Below, piece by piece: positions 27,972 to 39,649 of a stretch of 64,000 bases of DNA. Source of the DNA: Haemonchus contortus (lineage: Eukaryota > Nematoda > Chromadorea > Rhabditida > Trichostrongylidae); NCBI GenBank assembly GCA_000469685.2, contig LS997566.1, forward strand, positions 9,434,272 through 9,498,271, written 5' to 3'. Position numbers and translations under genes: made by a program. The notes below the pieces were generated by a model. That model ran no database searches. It had not been told where the DNA came from and was given only the letters and a program-made list of their open reading frames with translations. Position 1 is the first letter of the stretch. Every line of letters begins with the position of its first letter.

Positions 27972-30900
27972 ATGACGATGTTACTTTTGCTTATCTGCTG
28001 CTGCACACTCGGCTTCACTCAAGACCAGGAACATCATGGTGAGCTCAGTTTTATTCCAAATACGTTTTCGATGGATTTTTTTGAATTTTTAGAACATCAG
28101 TCGTATCGCCCTAACATTGAACCGAAGTATAGTCGATCGACACCGTTTCAAAATGAGGAATCACTACCAAAACCGGTCTTCGGCATGGCTCATGGATTTC
28201 CATACAAATCTCTAAAAAAAGATGACGATAGAGATGTCGATAGGGATCATTCCCAATCATTGAGAAGAGGGCGGCTGGACCTCGAAGGCGATCACGAACA
28301 GCGTGGAGAACCACCTGAAGAGTTGAGACCTCCATATTTCATCCCTAAAATGGAAGATTCTTCCGCCAACAGAAAGCTTAGACAAAGTGGCATCGGAGAG
28401 GTCCATTCTCAAGAAGAACGGCAACCCCAACCTCGTGACGGGAGTGATGAGGATGATCGAATGTTCCCTTTGCCGCCTTGGTTAGACATAAAAGTGTCCC
28501 CATTAAAAGGGAAGACACCACGTAACAGGAACTCATACGAAAGAAATGACAGCGGACTTCGGCAACAGCTGGTAAATGGAGTTCCATCACAAAAAGAAAT
28601 CCCATCTTCTCATGAAGAGAATTTTTTTGGCCCGGGACAACCTTCGATCAGCAACAGCGAACCCGAACATGGAGGTGGGTTCAAATCAAGACCTTCAGTT
28701 GGAGCAGGCTCACAGAGTTCTGGGGAAGTGGACCAGAAGTTTAGCGAAGAAGAGAAAAAAGAAGCAACGGACCACCAATCTAACAGAGATTTTGTTGATG
28801 TCAACGTGCAGGCTGTTACCGACGTGCAGCCCGAAAACAGAGGTTTAGGTCCCTTCGGAAGATTCATTCCGCTGAGTGATTGGAAGTTGAAGCAATCTCG
28901 GCTTCTCCCTCCATTAAGCGCTAAACGAAGGCTGAGAAAGAAATTAAGACGAAGGTTTCGCTTTCCTATCATTGAGGAACAAAATGAGGTTCAGAATAGG
29001 GAAATCAATTCCGAAGAAACTAGTACTAAGCATTACGGAGACCTCAATGTATACTCCGAGACGCCAAGAGATGCAAGTTATGAAGGTGAAACGTCGCCGC
29101 AAACGCAGCAACCAGCCGCTCTCATTCCAGTAGAAGGTAAGCCGATTGATCACTGTTCTGAAGGGCATTTCTTTTATGGATACGATTCAACGAATAGTTT
29201 CACACGACAAAGTCTCGGACCTCATACTCAAGCTCCAGAAAGATCTCTGACAGATTCCATCACCTCTTTCTCCCTTTAGACCAATCTTATTTACCAATGT
29301 GTTCTGCTCTTGCTTCATCATCACCGAGCCACTATATGCGAGTTTTCTTTTGATAATTTTTTTTCTTCCATCACTTATCCATAAAGAAACCTGGAGCTAA
29401 ATCATGTGAAGATAAGTTTCTATAAAAATGAAAGGTTTGGTTCGAAAGAGGCAGAGGAGGTGTAGCATGTGTCGCATACTCGGAGATCAAATCCCAGATT
29501 AAAACCCACCCAGGACCAAGCCACCAATCCCTACGGTCAGTAAAGTGACATCGGATTCGTTTGGGAGGATAGAGGGAAGACGGGCAGTAGGAACGGTCGT
29601 GTGCAATCGATCCGCCGCATGCGGCTGTCGCGAACCGTTTGCCTCGTTATAACAATTCTAGTGTTCTTCATACAGCTCAGCGGCTATGCGATTATTACTT
29701 TTGGCATGATTTTACTATGACTTCTTTTTTTTCCTGTATTTCTTACTTGCTGCTGCATTCTGCTACTTTCCTTCGCGCGCGGCATCACTCTCGCCGCGAC
29801 GCGACAATGTCGTTCCTACTGTACCACATCCAGGATAAAGGCAGCGAGTGTGAATAGTAATGTTATTCTACGAAGGTAAATGAAAAGGAAAATGGAGGGA
29901 ATATTGGAAGAAAGTAGTAACTAATTGACCCTTATCAACGGGAAAAAATGCGGTAGTGAAGGCATAAAACAATCTATCTAACAGTCAGAATAAATGACGA
30001 CTATAACGGCCTTATTATTCGAATTTTCAAAGGTTTCTCGCGTATGCGGTTAACCACTACTGTAGTCCCTACTTTCAACTTGGGTTCTGACAAGCATACC
30101 CGCTGCATCTTCGAAGATGTGCCGAAGTTGGGATATAGGAAAGGTTACACAAAAGGTGAGTAAGTTTTGGCCAGTCGAATCCGGACTGCTATTCTCCCAG
30201 ACGAGTCTACTACCATTACCAATCCACCGAAGAGACGATGAACTTGGTTCATCTTAGGGCATCGATCTGAATCACGACCCGCGGACCAGGCGTGGAATGG
30301 GGAACTTTCCATTCCACCTACTTGGAAACCAGGTAACGCCGCACACGCCGCGCGCGGCGCTGCCCTCTGCGAACTCGAGATGAGCCTGTTTGAACCATGT
30401 AAGTTTTGCGGACCTTTTCGTATCTAAACTCCCGCGCGGAAGTTTAAATACGACAAAGATGCTGCTTCTTGTAGGAATCTTCCTCAGCTAACCACTTCGC
30501 TTCTTCTACAAGCAGATACGGTTCACTTTTCAGCGGCGTGTTCTAAGTTGCATTCAAATACCCGCGCGCGGGAGAGTTTTTCAAACTGAAGTGCTGCATT
30601 ATAGAGCACTCATGACGATCTGATGCGCCGCGCGCGCTACTTGCGCGGCAAACGACGATAGAATCGAAGCGCATCCTGTGTGGAACGAGCCTCAGACCGA
30701 TAGAAATTGCGATAAGCACTTTTGCTTGAATCCATCCACTAAACTAAGAGGGTACGACCGGAAACTTCAATTATCATAATATGTACGATCTAAATATTGC
30801 AGGGATAGTAAATGTTGTTCAGTCATTTTATGATTGCTGTCAATTTGAGGAAAAAATTGCATATGACTGATATTTCTGATACACAGGTATCGTAAGCCAG

Positions 30901-32233
30901 GCGAGCGAAGAACAACCGATCAATTCGCCGAAAAGGCTCCGTCATTTCGAGGAAGAAGTGCATCAGTTTACTACCCGAAGTTCCGAAGAACTAAGCGATC
31001 AAGGAGAGCTTACTCGTACCACAGCTCCTATCATGAAAGCGCCCAGATTCGAAAAACAACCCGGCGGCTTGTGAGTTTGACTACTTTTATAATTTGCCAT
31101 GTTTCGCCATCGCATCGCTCACTCGATCGATCGATCGATCGATCGGTCGGTTGCTCGCTCGCGGGTCAAATCGTAGACTATGAAAGCAGCCATTGAGAGC
31201 TGCGCACTTTTTGACAACCGAAGACGATGCAGTGGTTGGATCCCAATAGATTCCTCACTTTCCCCATGATCTAACGCAGGCCTGATTTATAACGCTTTTT
31301 GAGGACTGGTCTGATAACTGAGCAGTGGATTATATAAAACGGTAGGCAGAATAACAAATAGACATCAACAGCAGTGCCAACAGGAACTTCAGCGACTGCA
31401 CCTAGCAGATGATTGTTCTGGTGGAGAAGACTTCCATATTCAATCCATGGAGGAACCATCCTTCTACTCAACTACTGCAGTCGCGCGTCCTAAGCTCAGA
31501 TTTCTAAAACTACCATTTCTACTGATCTGTCTTGTAGCCAAGAGATACCACCTCGAAACTGAAAATCAAAAATAATCCTTAAAATGCATTACAATCGTCG
31601 GGCGCCATATTTTAGAATGACAACCCCCTTGTAACAATGAAAACGATCGGAACCATTTTTTAAAGATTTCGCTTTTTTTGTAGAGAACAACGGAATATTC
31701 CATCACTTGGCAATCGACTATTCAACGTTGATATGCAGGTAGACGAACAGGATGAAGGCAAGAGGATGCATGGAAGAAGCCAGGGCTGCAGTGACGAACA
31801 CGTGACCGATGAGCCTTCGTTTCCCTTTAAAGAACCTTGTGCCGATTGTTCTCAAATTTCCTCTCCACAATCGATTTCCATTCCATCTACGAAGCCCTCA
31901 CAGAGAGCTATTGATTCTGTTGTTGAAAAGTCTATTGTATTGCCTTCATCATTATCACCTTCTCCATCTTCCACACCACCATCTGTTTCAACCGCTCGTA
32001 AAGAGCAAACCAATTCTAATGGTATAAGCAAAAACAAACATGTTGATTGTAGGGGTGGTACTGAATCGCGAGATACTGTACCGATCCCAAGCAACACGCC
32101 TTCCTTATCGGTGTCCGCTGTGCAGAACGTTAGTGCATCGCTCTTGTTCACTACAACAAATCCTTTAAGTCACCCGGGTCCAGTGCCAACTTCTCCATCA
32201 AATTTTCCTTGCTCGTCAGATTTTTTGTCTTGA
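27972..32233 (+). CDS. secreted low-complexity protein, family not recognised
   Basis: Five exons: 27972-28038, 28093-29136, 30033-30155, 30887-31070, 31684-32233, giving 655 residues. Starts with a signal peptide (MTMLLLLICCCTLGFTQDQ). Exon 2 is rich in charged residues, Ser and Pro, with a basic cluster (KRRLRKKLRRRF) that could be a proprotein-convertase region. Exon 3 encodes the best-ordered part (MRLTTTVVPTFNLGSDKHTR and FEDVPKLGYRKGY). Exon 5 is Ser/Pro/Thr-rich and contains CADC. Intron 1 is only 54 bp (GTGAGC to TTTTTAG), a multiple of three with no stop, so retention would leave the frame open. Intron 2 begins GAAG|GTAAGC and holds a family A MITE. No transmembrane helix beyond the signal. 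AATAAA follows at about 32268. Probably extracellular; function unknown. Confidence 0.7.
29574..29831. mobile_element. MITE family A, copy 2 (intron 2 of the secreted-protein gene)
   Basis: Starts CGGGCAGTAGGAACGGTCG and ends GTTCCTACTGTACCACATCC; GCAGTAGGAACG near the start is inverted near the end. Same orientation as the other three copies. It contributes most of the repeat content of an 896-bp intron. Confidence 0.7.
30340..30660. repeat. GC-rich nested hairpins in intron 3 of the secreted-protein gene
   Basis: Several dyads occur close together: CCGCGCGCGG near 30348, TAAACTCCCGCGCGGAAGTTTA near 30426, CTGCTTCTTGTAG paired with CTACAAGCAG across about 50 bp, CCCGCGCGCGGG near 30561, and GCCGCGCGCGC near 30626. 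The similar GC-rich blocks at both edges suggest one foldback element of about 320 bp. No TSD was resolved. Confidence 0.45.
31117..31192. repeat. GATC microsatellite next to half of the GC-rich palindrome
   Basis: An array of CGAT/GATC units (31117-31143) is followed by GCTCGCTCGCGGGTCAAATC through GAAAGCAGCC, which matches the right arm of the element at 16885-17070. It lies in intron 4 of the secreted-protein gene. Confidence 0.6.
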
Positions 32234-32267
32234 AAAGCCATCAATGTGTACTGTTGATCGTGACTTT

Positions 32268-32275
32268 ATAATAAA
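32268..32275 (+). terminator. poly(A) signal of the 655-residue secreted-protein gene
   Basis: AATAAA within ATAATAAAGAC, about 35 nt after the stop codon at 32231-32233. Confidence 0.55.
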
Positions 32276-33952
32276 GACAAAATACTTCTGGACAGTAGTG
32301 TCAACCTTTGGATGTTATGTTGTTTCGGAGCTCAGGAATCCATCTTTCCTTCTGCATTTTTATGAGCTCTGAAGACCTATTCATCAATCATAATTGAAAA
32401 TCGAAGTAATTCTTAAAGGCACAGTTCATGAAAAGAACCGGTTTCTGACGATCCCCTGAAATATGAGTTAGAGGCTCTCCCTTATACCACACCTGCTGTT
32501 ATTGAGTCGAAAAACGCCCTGGATAGGGCACAATAATGGGACAGAGGTTCTATCGTGTGAATGCCACACCTATAGTGGGCGAGTTTCAGCGGCTTTGTAG
32601 AGGCTGCTTTATCTCAAGAGACCGCCATGTAGGAAGCTCAAACTACCTGACATGACCCATGGGGAGAGTAAAAGGCAGTTTCGAACAACGTCGGCTCGAT
32701 TCATTCATCTCTTTGCGGAATGGGAGCAAGTCGAATCTCGTTCAAACACCCCTTACATACCAGTGCCGTCACGGTGATATCGTACAGCCTTCAATTACAC
32801 CACTTCCTTTTCTCGTGGACAGCCCTCTTAAAAATATCTGATCTTATGATGGTGTTGATTCTATATCCTGAAGGATTCATTCAGTAGGCAACTGCACCTT
32901 CAGTAGGCAACTGCACCTGTACCCATACCCAAGGAAGCAGGTGACAGAGGGCCGTGTTGCATTAACGAAGCTTTCGGACCAGGACTCATGGCTGACATAT
33001 TGTAAGAACCGGGATTCCAAGCTGTATTCTGTTTAAACTCCTCACACTCATTTCGACGATAAAACCCCAGTAACGACAATCGAATTACCATTAACCGCTG
33101 TTTCATATTGGTAGCTGTTCAACAAACAGTCATCAGACATGCTGTAATTTGCTTTTTAGTCCGTAAGACTCCTTCACTCGAACATTTACTTGTTTTGGGA
33201 TACCCAACCCCCTCTTCAGGATCAACGCCGTGCAGCATCACCCAGAGGAGTGCGAGCAATCATCTCACTTTGTCGGCCGTCTATTCCCATCTCTCCCTTT
33301 GAGATTGCGTCTCCAGATGTCAAGCCCAGGATCTAAGCACGAGCAATAATTTCACTCTGTCGGCGTCTATTTTTATCTCTTCACTTGAGACTGCCATCAC
33401 CAGATGTCAAGCACAGAAACTAGTGACTAGCCGAGGACATGTCGGTGTTTCACTCTCCCGCTAAAATGGCTAATGCGATTACGGGTGGCTTGAAATCCGT
33501 TGCTACCCGGACTGTACGGGCAGCTGACGATAGAAAGTAGCAAAGGTACCCACCAGCTCTTTTTTATTACTATAAGCGTCACCAGGAAAGCTTTAGAGGA
33601 GTGCTGTCATGAAAACAACGAATCCTGTTGGGCAACAACCACTTCTTTTGTGGACCCATTATTTACTGAAAGGTCTCACAAAAACTCGTAATATAAAGGC
33701 ACTATCGCCGCTGTCTCTGCAGTACGAGGTATGCATGATTCATGGAACATGAACACAGAGCAACATACTTGTTATGAATGTCATTTCATGCTTGATAAAA
33801 CACAACAATTTTAAAACCATGGCGAGTAGATTATACTGCTAGTAAGTGAAACTTTTCAAAATAACAATACTAACAAATTATCACAATGAAAGTGAGCAAA
33901 ACTGTCAAGGAAGCAATCAACGGGAGTCGAAAAATGTAAAAACTTTGAGAAC
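32276..33952. other. intergenic, only short tandem duplications seen
   Basis: No convincing exons. Contains a 19-bp tandem duplication (CAGTAGGCAACTGCACCTT, about 32883-32919) and a diverged direct duplication of about 87 bp (33252-33338 and 33339-33424, each with CACT.TGTCGGC and CCAGATGTCAAGC). The right end is the 3' UTR side of gcst-1. Confidence 0.45.
33252..33424. repeat. diverged tandem duplication, unit about 87 bp
   Basis: Two adjacent copies starting GAGCAAT and ending near CAAGC.CAG share TCACT.TGTCGG, CTATT, CATCTCT and CCAGATGTCAAGC, with many substitutions. Probably an old local duplication. Confidence 0.6.
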
Positions 33953-36808
33953 CTAGGATGCCTTGGTGTAGTACTTGGTGGGCACAAACGGCATTTTCGC
34001 GACAGTAACTTTGGATTGTTTAGTGCCAAAGTCGACGATGAACTGCTTTCCAACCTTAGAGTACGGCTTGTCCACGTAGGCCATTGCAATATTTTGATCT
34101 AAAAATCCACAATAAAAAAGTAATAAAATGGCAGACGCGAGGAAAACCCTTACTTGTACAAGGAGAGGGGCATCCTGATGTGATAAAACCAATTGCGCAC
34201 TTATCCAGGGGATCAATCAGCGGCAAATGAGCTGAAAACAAATAAGTAAAAAGAACGAGGGAAAGATTGTTGAAACAAAGGTTAAAATATACCTCGAGGA
34301 GCTCGTCCAGGTTCGGAAACCAAGCCTACACGTTGTTTCAGCCATTTTTTGGTTTTCAACTGTTCAACCACTTTCTCTGCACCGGGGAAACCAAGGGTTT
34401 CGCGTCGACGCTTGGCTGAAACGCTTACATGGTTCAGAGTAAAGCAGAGAATTGGGATGGAGATATATCTGGTACCACGGTTTCAACACAGAAAAATATA
34501 AACGGAGAGAAAATGAGACCACTAACCTACAACAAAAGCTAAGCCGGCTTCGGCGGGGGTCGTATTCTCATCGATATCATTTCCGTAGAGGCACAGACCA
34601 GCTTCCAATCGTAAAGCATCTCGCGCACCGAGCCCTGCCAGTTTTACGCTGCCATTCTAGAAAGAAGGACTATTGATTTAAATTCGTGATGCATGAAAGA
34701 ATAAATCAATAAAATCACCGTTGATTGCAAGAGCCTTTCCGCGAGATTAGCAGCCTCGCTGGGGTCTACCGATATCTGAAGTCGATGAAAAAGTCTCCAT
34801 TTCTCCAACTTTGCCCAATGACCAAAATATACTCACCTCCACACCATCCTCACCGGTATAACCACAACGGGTGACGCGACAATTATTTATGCCGAATACT
34901 TTACCGATTGTTGTTTTCATAAAAGTCAGTTCACGAAGGTTGATGTCAGTCTCTTTCTGTAGTACGCTAGCCATTTCGGGACCTGAATAATGGACCCTGT
35001 TAACGAAAGAAGGAAGAAGTCCCAAGATTTATGCAGACACAGCTAGAATAACTCACTGCAGTACGGAAACGAAGTAAGCTACTCAAAAAATTACTAAAGC
35101 GCATATAAAAAACCCATATAATTATTAGAAAAAGCTCTTGTCGAAAGATAAAAAGGCTCTCGAAAGGAACTCCACTCACCTTGAACAGCAATGAGACCTT
35201 GCCCATCGAGAACTTTTATATCAACATCTTTTCCCTTCGAGCGCCATTTAGCAGCGTTTTCCTAAATGGGATGGATGATGTTTATAGTTGCCACGGAATA
35301 CTTATAAATGAGTAATAACACACCTGTAAATACGGAAGATCCTTGTCAATACAACCGGCATTTGTGACCATGTAGATATAATCGTACTCAGTTTTAGAGA
35401 CAATGAGATCATCCTTTATTCCTCCCTTTTCGTTAGTGAACACTAAAACAAGATCCTAATTTTATTATAGTCGAACATACCTAATGATATTGTTGTTAAT
35501 GAACGCGTTTTCTTTTTTGAACAGAAATTCAAAATTCAAATTGCTGTAGACCAGAACGTTCAAATTTGGAAGGGAGTGCATAGGTTGGGGACTCGTATAT
35601 ATAGGCACGAAGTGACAATACATGAGAAAGGAAATCAAAAGACAAGAGCTACTGGGTCATTACATCCCCTACATGAGTTAACAGGGAGCCTTGACAACAC
35701 ATTGCGTTATGAGGTGATTGGGATGAGATGGAGGAGTTACGGCCAAAATTGATATCTACAGTGATAAGCAGTGATAAAGGGTAGTACTATAGGGGACAGC
35801 AAAACGCACTTCATATGTTACCATCAAAATGCGGTCACAAGTCTCAAATAATAAAAAATCAAAAAACTAATATGCCATCCCTATACCACGGAATCAACTG
35901 TAACATAACTCATGCTATCAGCAATTTTTTGAGACTGGCGGGTATGAATATCTATGACGATGACTAGAGCGCAAGGGCAACCACTACTTTGCTACTGATA
36001 ACGCTATCACCATTCGATCAAAACATTAGTATATTCAAGTTTTCAAACACTAAGCCATAGGTCAACTATAGAACTGCTACTGAGCGACTTAATTCGAGGA
36101 AAGGAAGGAAGGAATTGCTAATGTGATTATTATTTTTCACCAAGACCGCAGACAAAAGTCTAAGCATGAGCGACTCGATAAGCGATTCGACTGGGAACAT
36201 TTATAGGATTGCAGCAAAAAGCTAACGCAAAGTCATTTATTAAGAAAAAAGGGAACTCAAAAGGTATAAAACCACATCACTTCAACTTCCACATTTTTGT
36301 GTAACCCTCACAGGCATGTGACCCTGCCTGCTGTCGTAGGCTTGAACATAACACTATAGAAAATGTGTTGGCCAACAACTATTGCTTCTTGAGAAGATTA
36401 AAAAGACCAAACGGTGGGTAACATGAACCCGTACTCGGGTGACAAAAATGTAATAATCAAGAAGAAGCTTTAAATGTAAGAGCTACCTGAAAGGGTACCA
36501 CTATTCACCGGCAGCCCTTCCACATCAGCTGTTGTGAGGCTTTCGATGAACGCAACCCTGAAAGGATGAAGGGCGTCATGGTAATATCAATTGTAGATGA
36601 ATATCGTATGGAATTTTCTCACCTATCCTTTCCAGTGATATGTGTTTGAAGCATGTGAGAGACGTCGAATATGCTGACATGGTTTCTTGTATGGCGGCAT
36701 GATTCTTGGATATTCAGATCGGCATACTGCACGGGCATTTCATACCCAGCAAAGGGGACCATTTTGGCCTTATGCTTGTTGTGAAAGTCATAAAGGCAGG
36801 TACGCTTC
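33953..36808 (-). CDS. gcst-1: glycine cleavage system T-protein (aminomethyltransferase), 5' end unresolved
   Basis: Mitochondrial enzyme that transfers the aminomethyl carbon from H-protein to tetrahydrofolate, releasing ammonia. Ten exons on the minus strand: 36808-36623, 36557-36487, 35442-35324, 35261-35180, 34982-34837, 34775-34719, 34656-34527, 34415-34293, 34231-34154, 34098-33953. Together they encode about 380 residues, the whole mature protein (human AMT precursor 403). Landmarks in order: [64 protein letters not shown] (folate-site region), [30 protein letters not shown]. All phases agree. The first exon with ATG and mitochondrial presequence is not resolved: 36808 follows a TTTCAG acceptor and needs a phase-2 donor upstream. 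The candidate region 36885-36990 gives a compatible frame (donor AA|GTAAAT at about 36890) but no ATG. Confidence 0.93.
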
Positions 36809-36884
36809 CTGAAATTCAAGTTGGTAGAAGTATTTGAACAAGTTTTTTGTGAAGTATTGGCATATTGATTAGTGGCCCCAAATA

Positions 36885-37117
36885 TTTACTTCCGCTTTGT
36901 ATTGAGGCTGCGCAGCGCATTCGACTTAAATTCAGAGCCGTAGCGGCGTATGAATGCATATGTTCTTGTACAGCAGCGTTCGATTGTCTTTTACCCTCCC
37001 GAAACTTCGAAACCATTTAATCGACATGTGGAGATGGAATGCTTGTTGTCGTGATCTGATGTGATACGAATACCGACTCGGTATACGACCCCGGAGACAA
37101 AAAGTACAATGCGCCAT
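36885..37117 (-). other. candidate 5' exon region of gcst-1
   Basis: A donor-like CGGAA|GTAAAT sits about 80 bp upstream of the first secure gcst-1 exon, and its phase fits (NALRSLNTKR joins KRTCLYDF). That frame has no ATG before a stop. A separate ATG-initiated frame at 37117 (MAHCTFCLRGRIP..., with SIKWFRSFGR before a GTAAAA donor) is presequence-like: basic, Ser/Arg-rich, no acids. A short extra exon or a sequencing gap could link them. Confidence 0.3.
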
Positions 37118-39109
37118 TTGGCTCAGTCAGCCTAAAGGGTCCATCAGTAATTTCAACAACTTCACGAGCGAATTGGACGTTAAAGAAGCAGGAGCAGGGA
37201 AGATTGGACTGCTTTTTAATGTCATTTCTACCTGTCGGTCCCCATGCTTATTTATCTTCTCAGAGCCGTTCAAAGTTAACTGCGACATTCATCAATGTAA
37301 CCCCCTAACATCTTCCTCGTTGTCCGCAGTTTTTGTGGCAATAACTAAATTTCAATAATAGTTCAGTACCCACACCGCAAAATGAAATAAAATGACTGAT
37401 AGCACCTACGTTGAAGTAGCAGAGCTCAGCCGACGTATAAAGGTGATTTGAAATGAGAAAATGCGATTCATCTTCCAGAATTATTACCTGTAAGCCGAAC
37501 TTGTCCGAAATCCTCAGGTAATCGTAGAACTCAAAAGAAAAGAAATTCGAATTGCATTCCACGAAAAAATTCAAGGATTGCTGGACTAATTGGCTCGATA
37601 GTAAAATATGCCCACTTCTTTTGCCTCGCAAATGAAACCTTCAAGAAAATTTAAGTAGTATCCCCCTAATGATGGCGGCTATCATATAAACAAGTATTTC
37701 TGTGAGAAAAGGCAGCTCTTCTGGACAATATTGTTCCCGATTATGGTTGGAAGGGTCTTCCTGTTTTTATTGTCCATGACAATAGGTTTTCAATTTAAAT
37801 GAAGAAGCAAAAAACATTACCTTCGATTTTTATTTCTTTGTTTATATCTATACACGCAGTAACACCGGATCAGTCTATTAAGCGAAGAGGGAAGTTCCCA
37901 TAAACATTGAACATAGACCCTTCAAAGGAATCGTTGCTGGTGTGCAAGTTCGTTAAACTTGCGAATGATTGCTTAGAGAGTAATCCTTCATTGAAGTTGT
38001 CTGGACCAATTCAAAATAAAAAGAAGTCCATTCTACGCACACAAGGTGGTCTGGGCTTCCAAGATTTCCCGAATTCCGTCATATTTTCCTTACATCTGTT
38101 TAAGGCTCCAACACAGAAAATTGAATTACTAGAAAATCCCATTCAAAACTAATCTTGCCTATCGTCAACGTGTGATCGAAAGAGTAATCTTGTAGCGTTG
38201 TAAAGGCAGTGTATTGCCGAAAGAAAGAGCGAAAACACGAAAAATGAACTTTCAACGGTGACACCTTTCGATAATATTTTAGTCGTCTCACTAACTTTTC
38301 TCCAACTCATTGAAACCAACCTTTGTTTTCGAATGTTTTCGACCAAACCGCTATAGAAAGATAGGAAAAAGTAATAGAAAAGAGGAATTGGACTTCACAT
38401 TTCATTGGACATTTCAGCTAATGTTTTAGAAAAAAAACCAAATCTTCAAATTCTTTCAAGGAACTGTATCTTAGACTATAATCAAAGTCAAAAAGATAGA
38501 AACATGAAAGATTGTATACATCTTATGTTTGAGATATTATAAGTCCATTCAGAATTAGAAATTTCAAGAAAAACTTGTAGACTTGAAGAGAACTTTAAGA
38601 AACCTCAAACTCGCACAGGTCGTATACAAGAATTGTCTTATTTCAAAGATAATTTAAAAATACGAGGAACGGAGGTACAAATCCTTTTCCGAGAACTAAA
38701 CGCTCAAGTAGAAAAGACGTGAGAATCAACCTCTGATTGACGCGGCACTTTGATAATGCAGTAACGGTCGATAGAAGTGTCGCATCAGTTTCGTTGTGAT
38801 AAGACCATAATTACAACAGACACGAAATACCTGCATTGGCAGTTGTATCTGCAAAGTCTACTACGTACTTTAATGGCCAACTAATAGAAAGTTTTAAACA
38901 AATTAAACCTACATATACTTTTAACTTGCTTTTGATGAGAAAAAATCGCAGCCAAAAAATCCGTCTAGTATTTAAAAAAATCCGGAAGTTTATTACAGAA
39001 CCATTGAAACGAAAACTCAGTAAGAGAACCCAATTCTTACAGTGACCTTACGGTGAAGTTACAGACCACATACTTCCTTTTACGGCCAATGCGGTAGCTA
39101 GGGGCGGGT
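37118..39109. other. AT-rich intergenic stretch, no gene seen
   Basis: Frames up to about 108 codons occur by chance in AT-rich DNA, with Phe/Ser/Leu-rich translations and no splice context. No transposon or RNA gene was recognised. Confidence 0.4.
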
Positions 39110-39112
39110 ATG

Positions 39113-39352
39113 GGTACATACGTGCGTCCGAGGATGCGCGCGGTAAATTGCACGGCGAAGGGCGTGGTGATTCGAACGATTCTGGCGCCTATTATTGGGG
39201 CCCAAAATTGGAATACAGCAGATTATCAGGGTCAGCTGATACTACTAATCTACTCTACTTCAAATTTGGGCTCCAATGATAGGCGTCAGAGTCGTTCGAA
39301 TCACCACGCACTTTGCCGCGCGCATCCTCGGACGCACGTAAGTTCCGTCTTC
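39113..39352. mobile_element. palindromic element with about 90-bp inverted arms
   Basis: Left arm (about 39115-39215: ACGTGCGTCCGAGGATGCGC through GGTGATTCGAACGATTCTGG and CCTATTATTGGGGCCCAAA) is matched in reverse complement by 39262-39352. The arms differ by scattered substitutions and a short indel (CACGGCGAAGGG against a gap). Both arms can be read as similar peptides, but that is a by-product of symmetry. Confidence 0.7.
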
Positions 39353-39649
39353 CGCTAGGGGCTGGCGCTGCATGGGTAACGGAACTTCTCCCCTATCGCG
39401 GCATTCTCCCTTGCGGCAAGCGGCAAATGTCACTGCAATTACCGTACTCACCCCGCCTCCCGCCAATCGATAGTGCGCGATATTTTTCCTTGACTGGCTT
39501 GCTTTTTTACTGGATTTCATCGTTTTTTCTTCTGTTTCTTTTTAGTTTTAATGTTTATTAGACTTGATTAATTAAAATGACTCCTCCTATATAAACGGCG
39601 ATCAGGATCGCATTGGAACTGAAGAGAGCGGCTGGCCAATTCAAATGTT

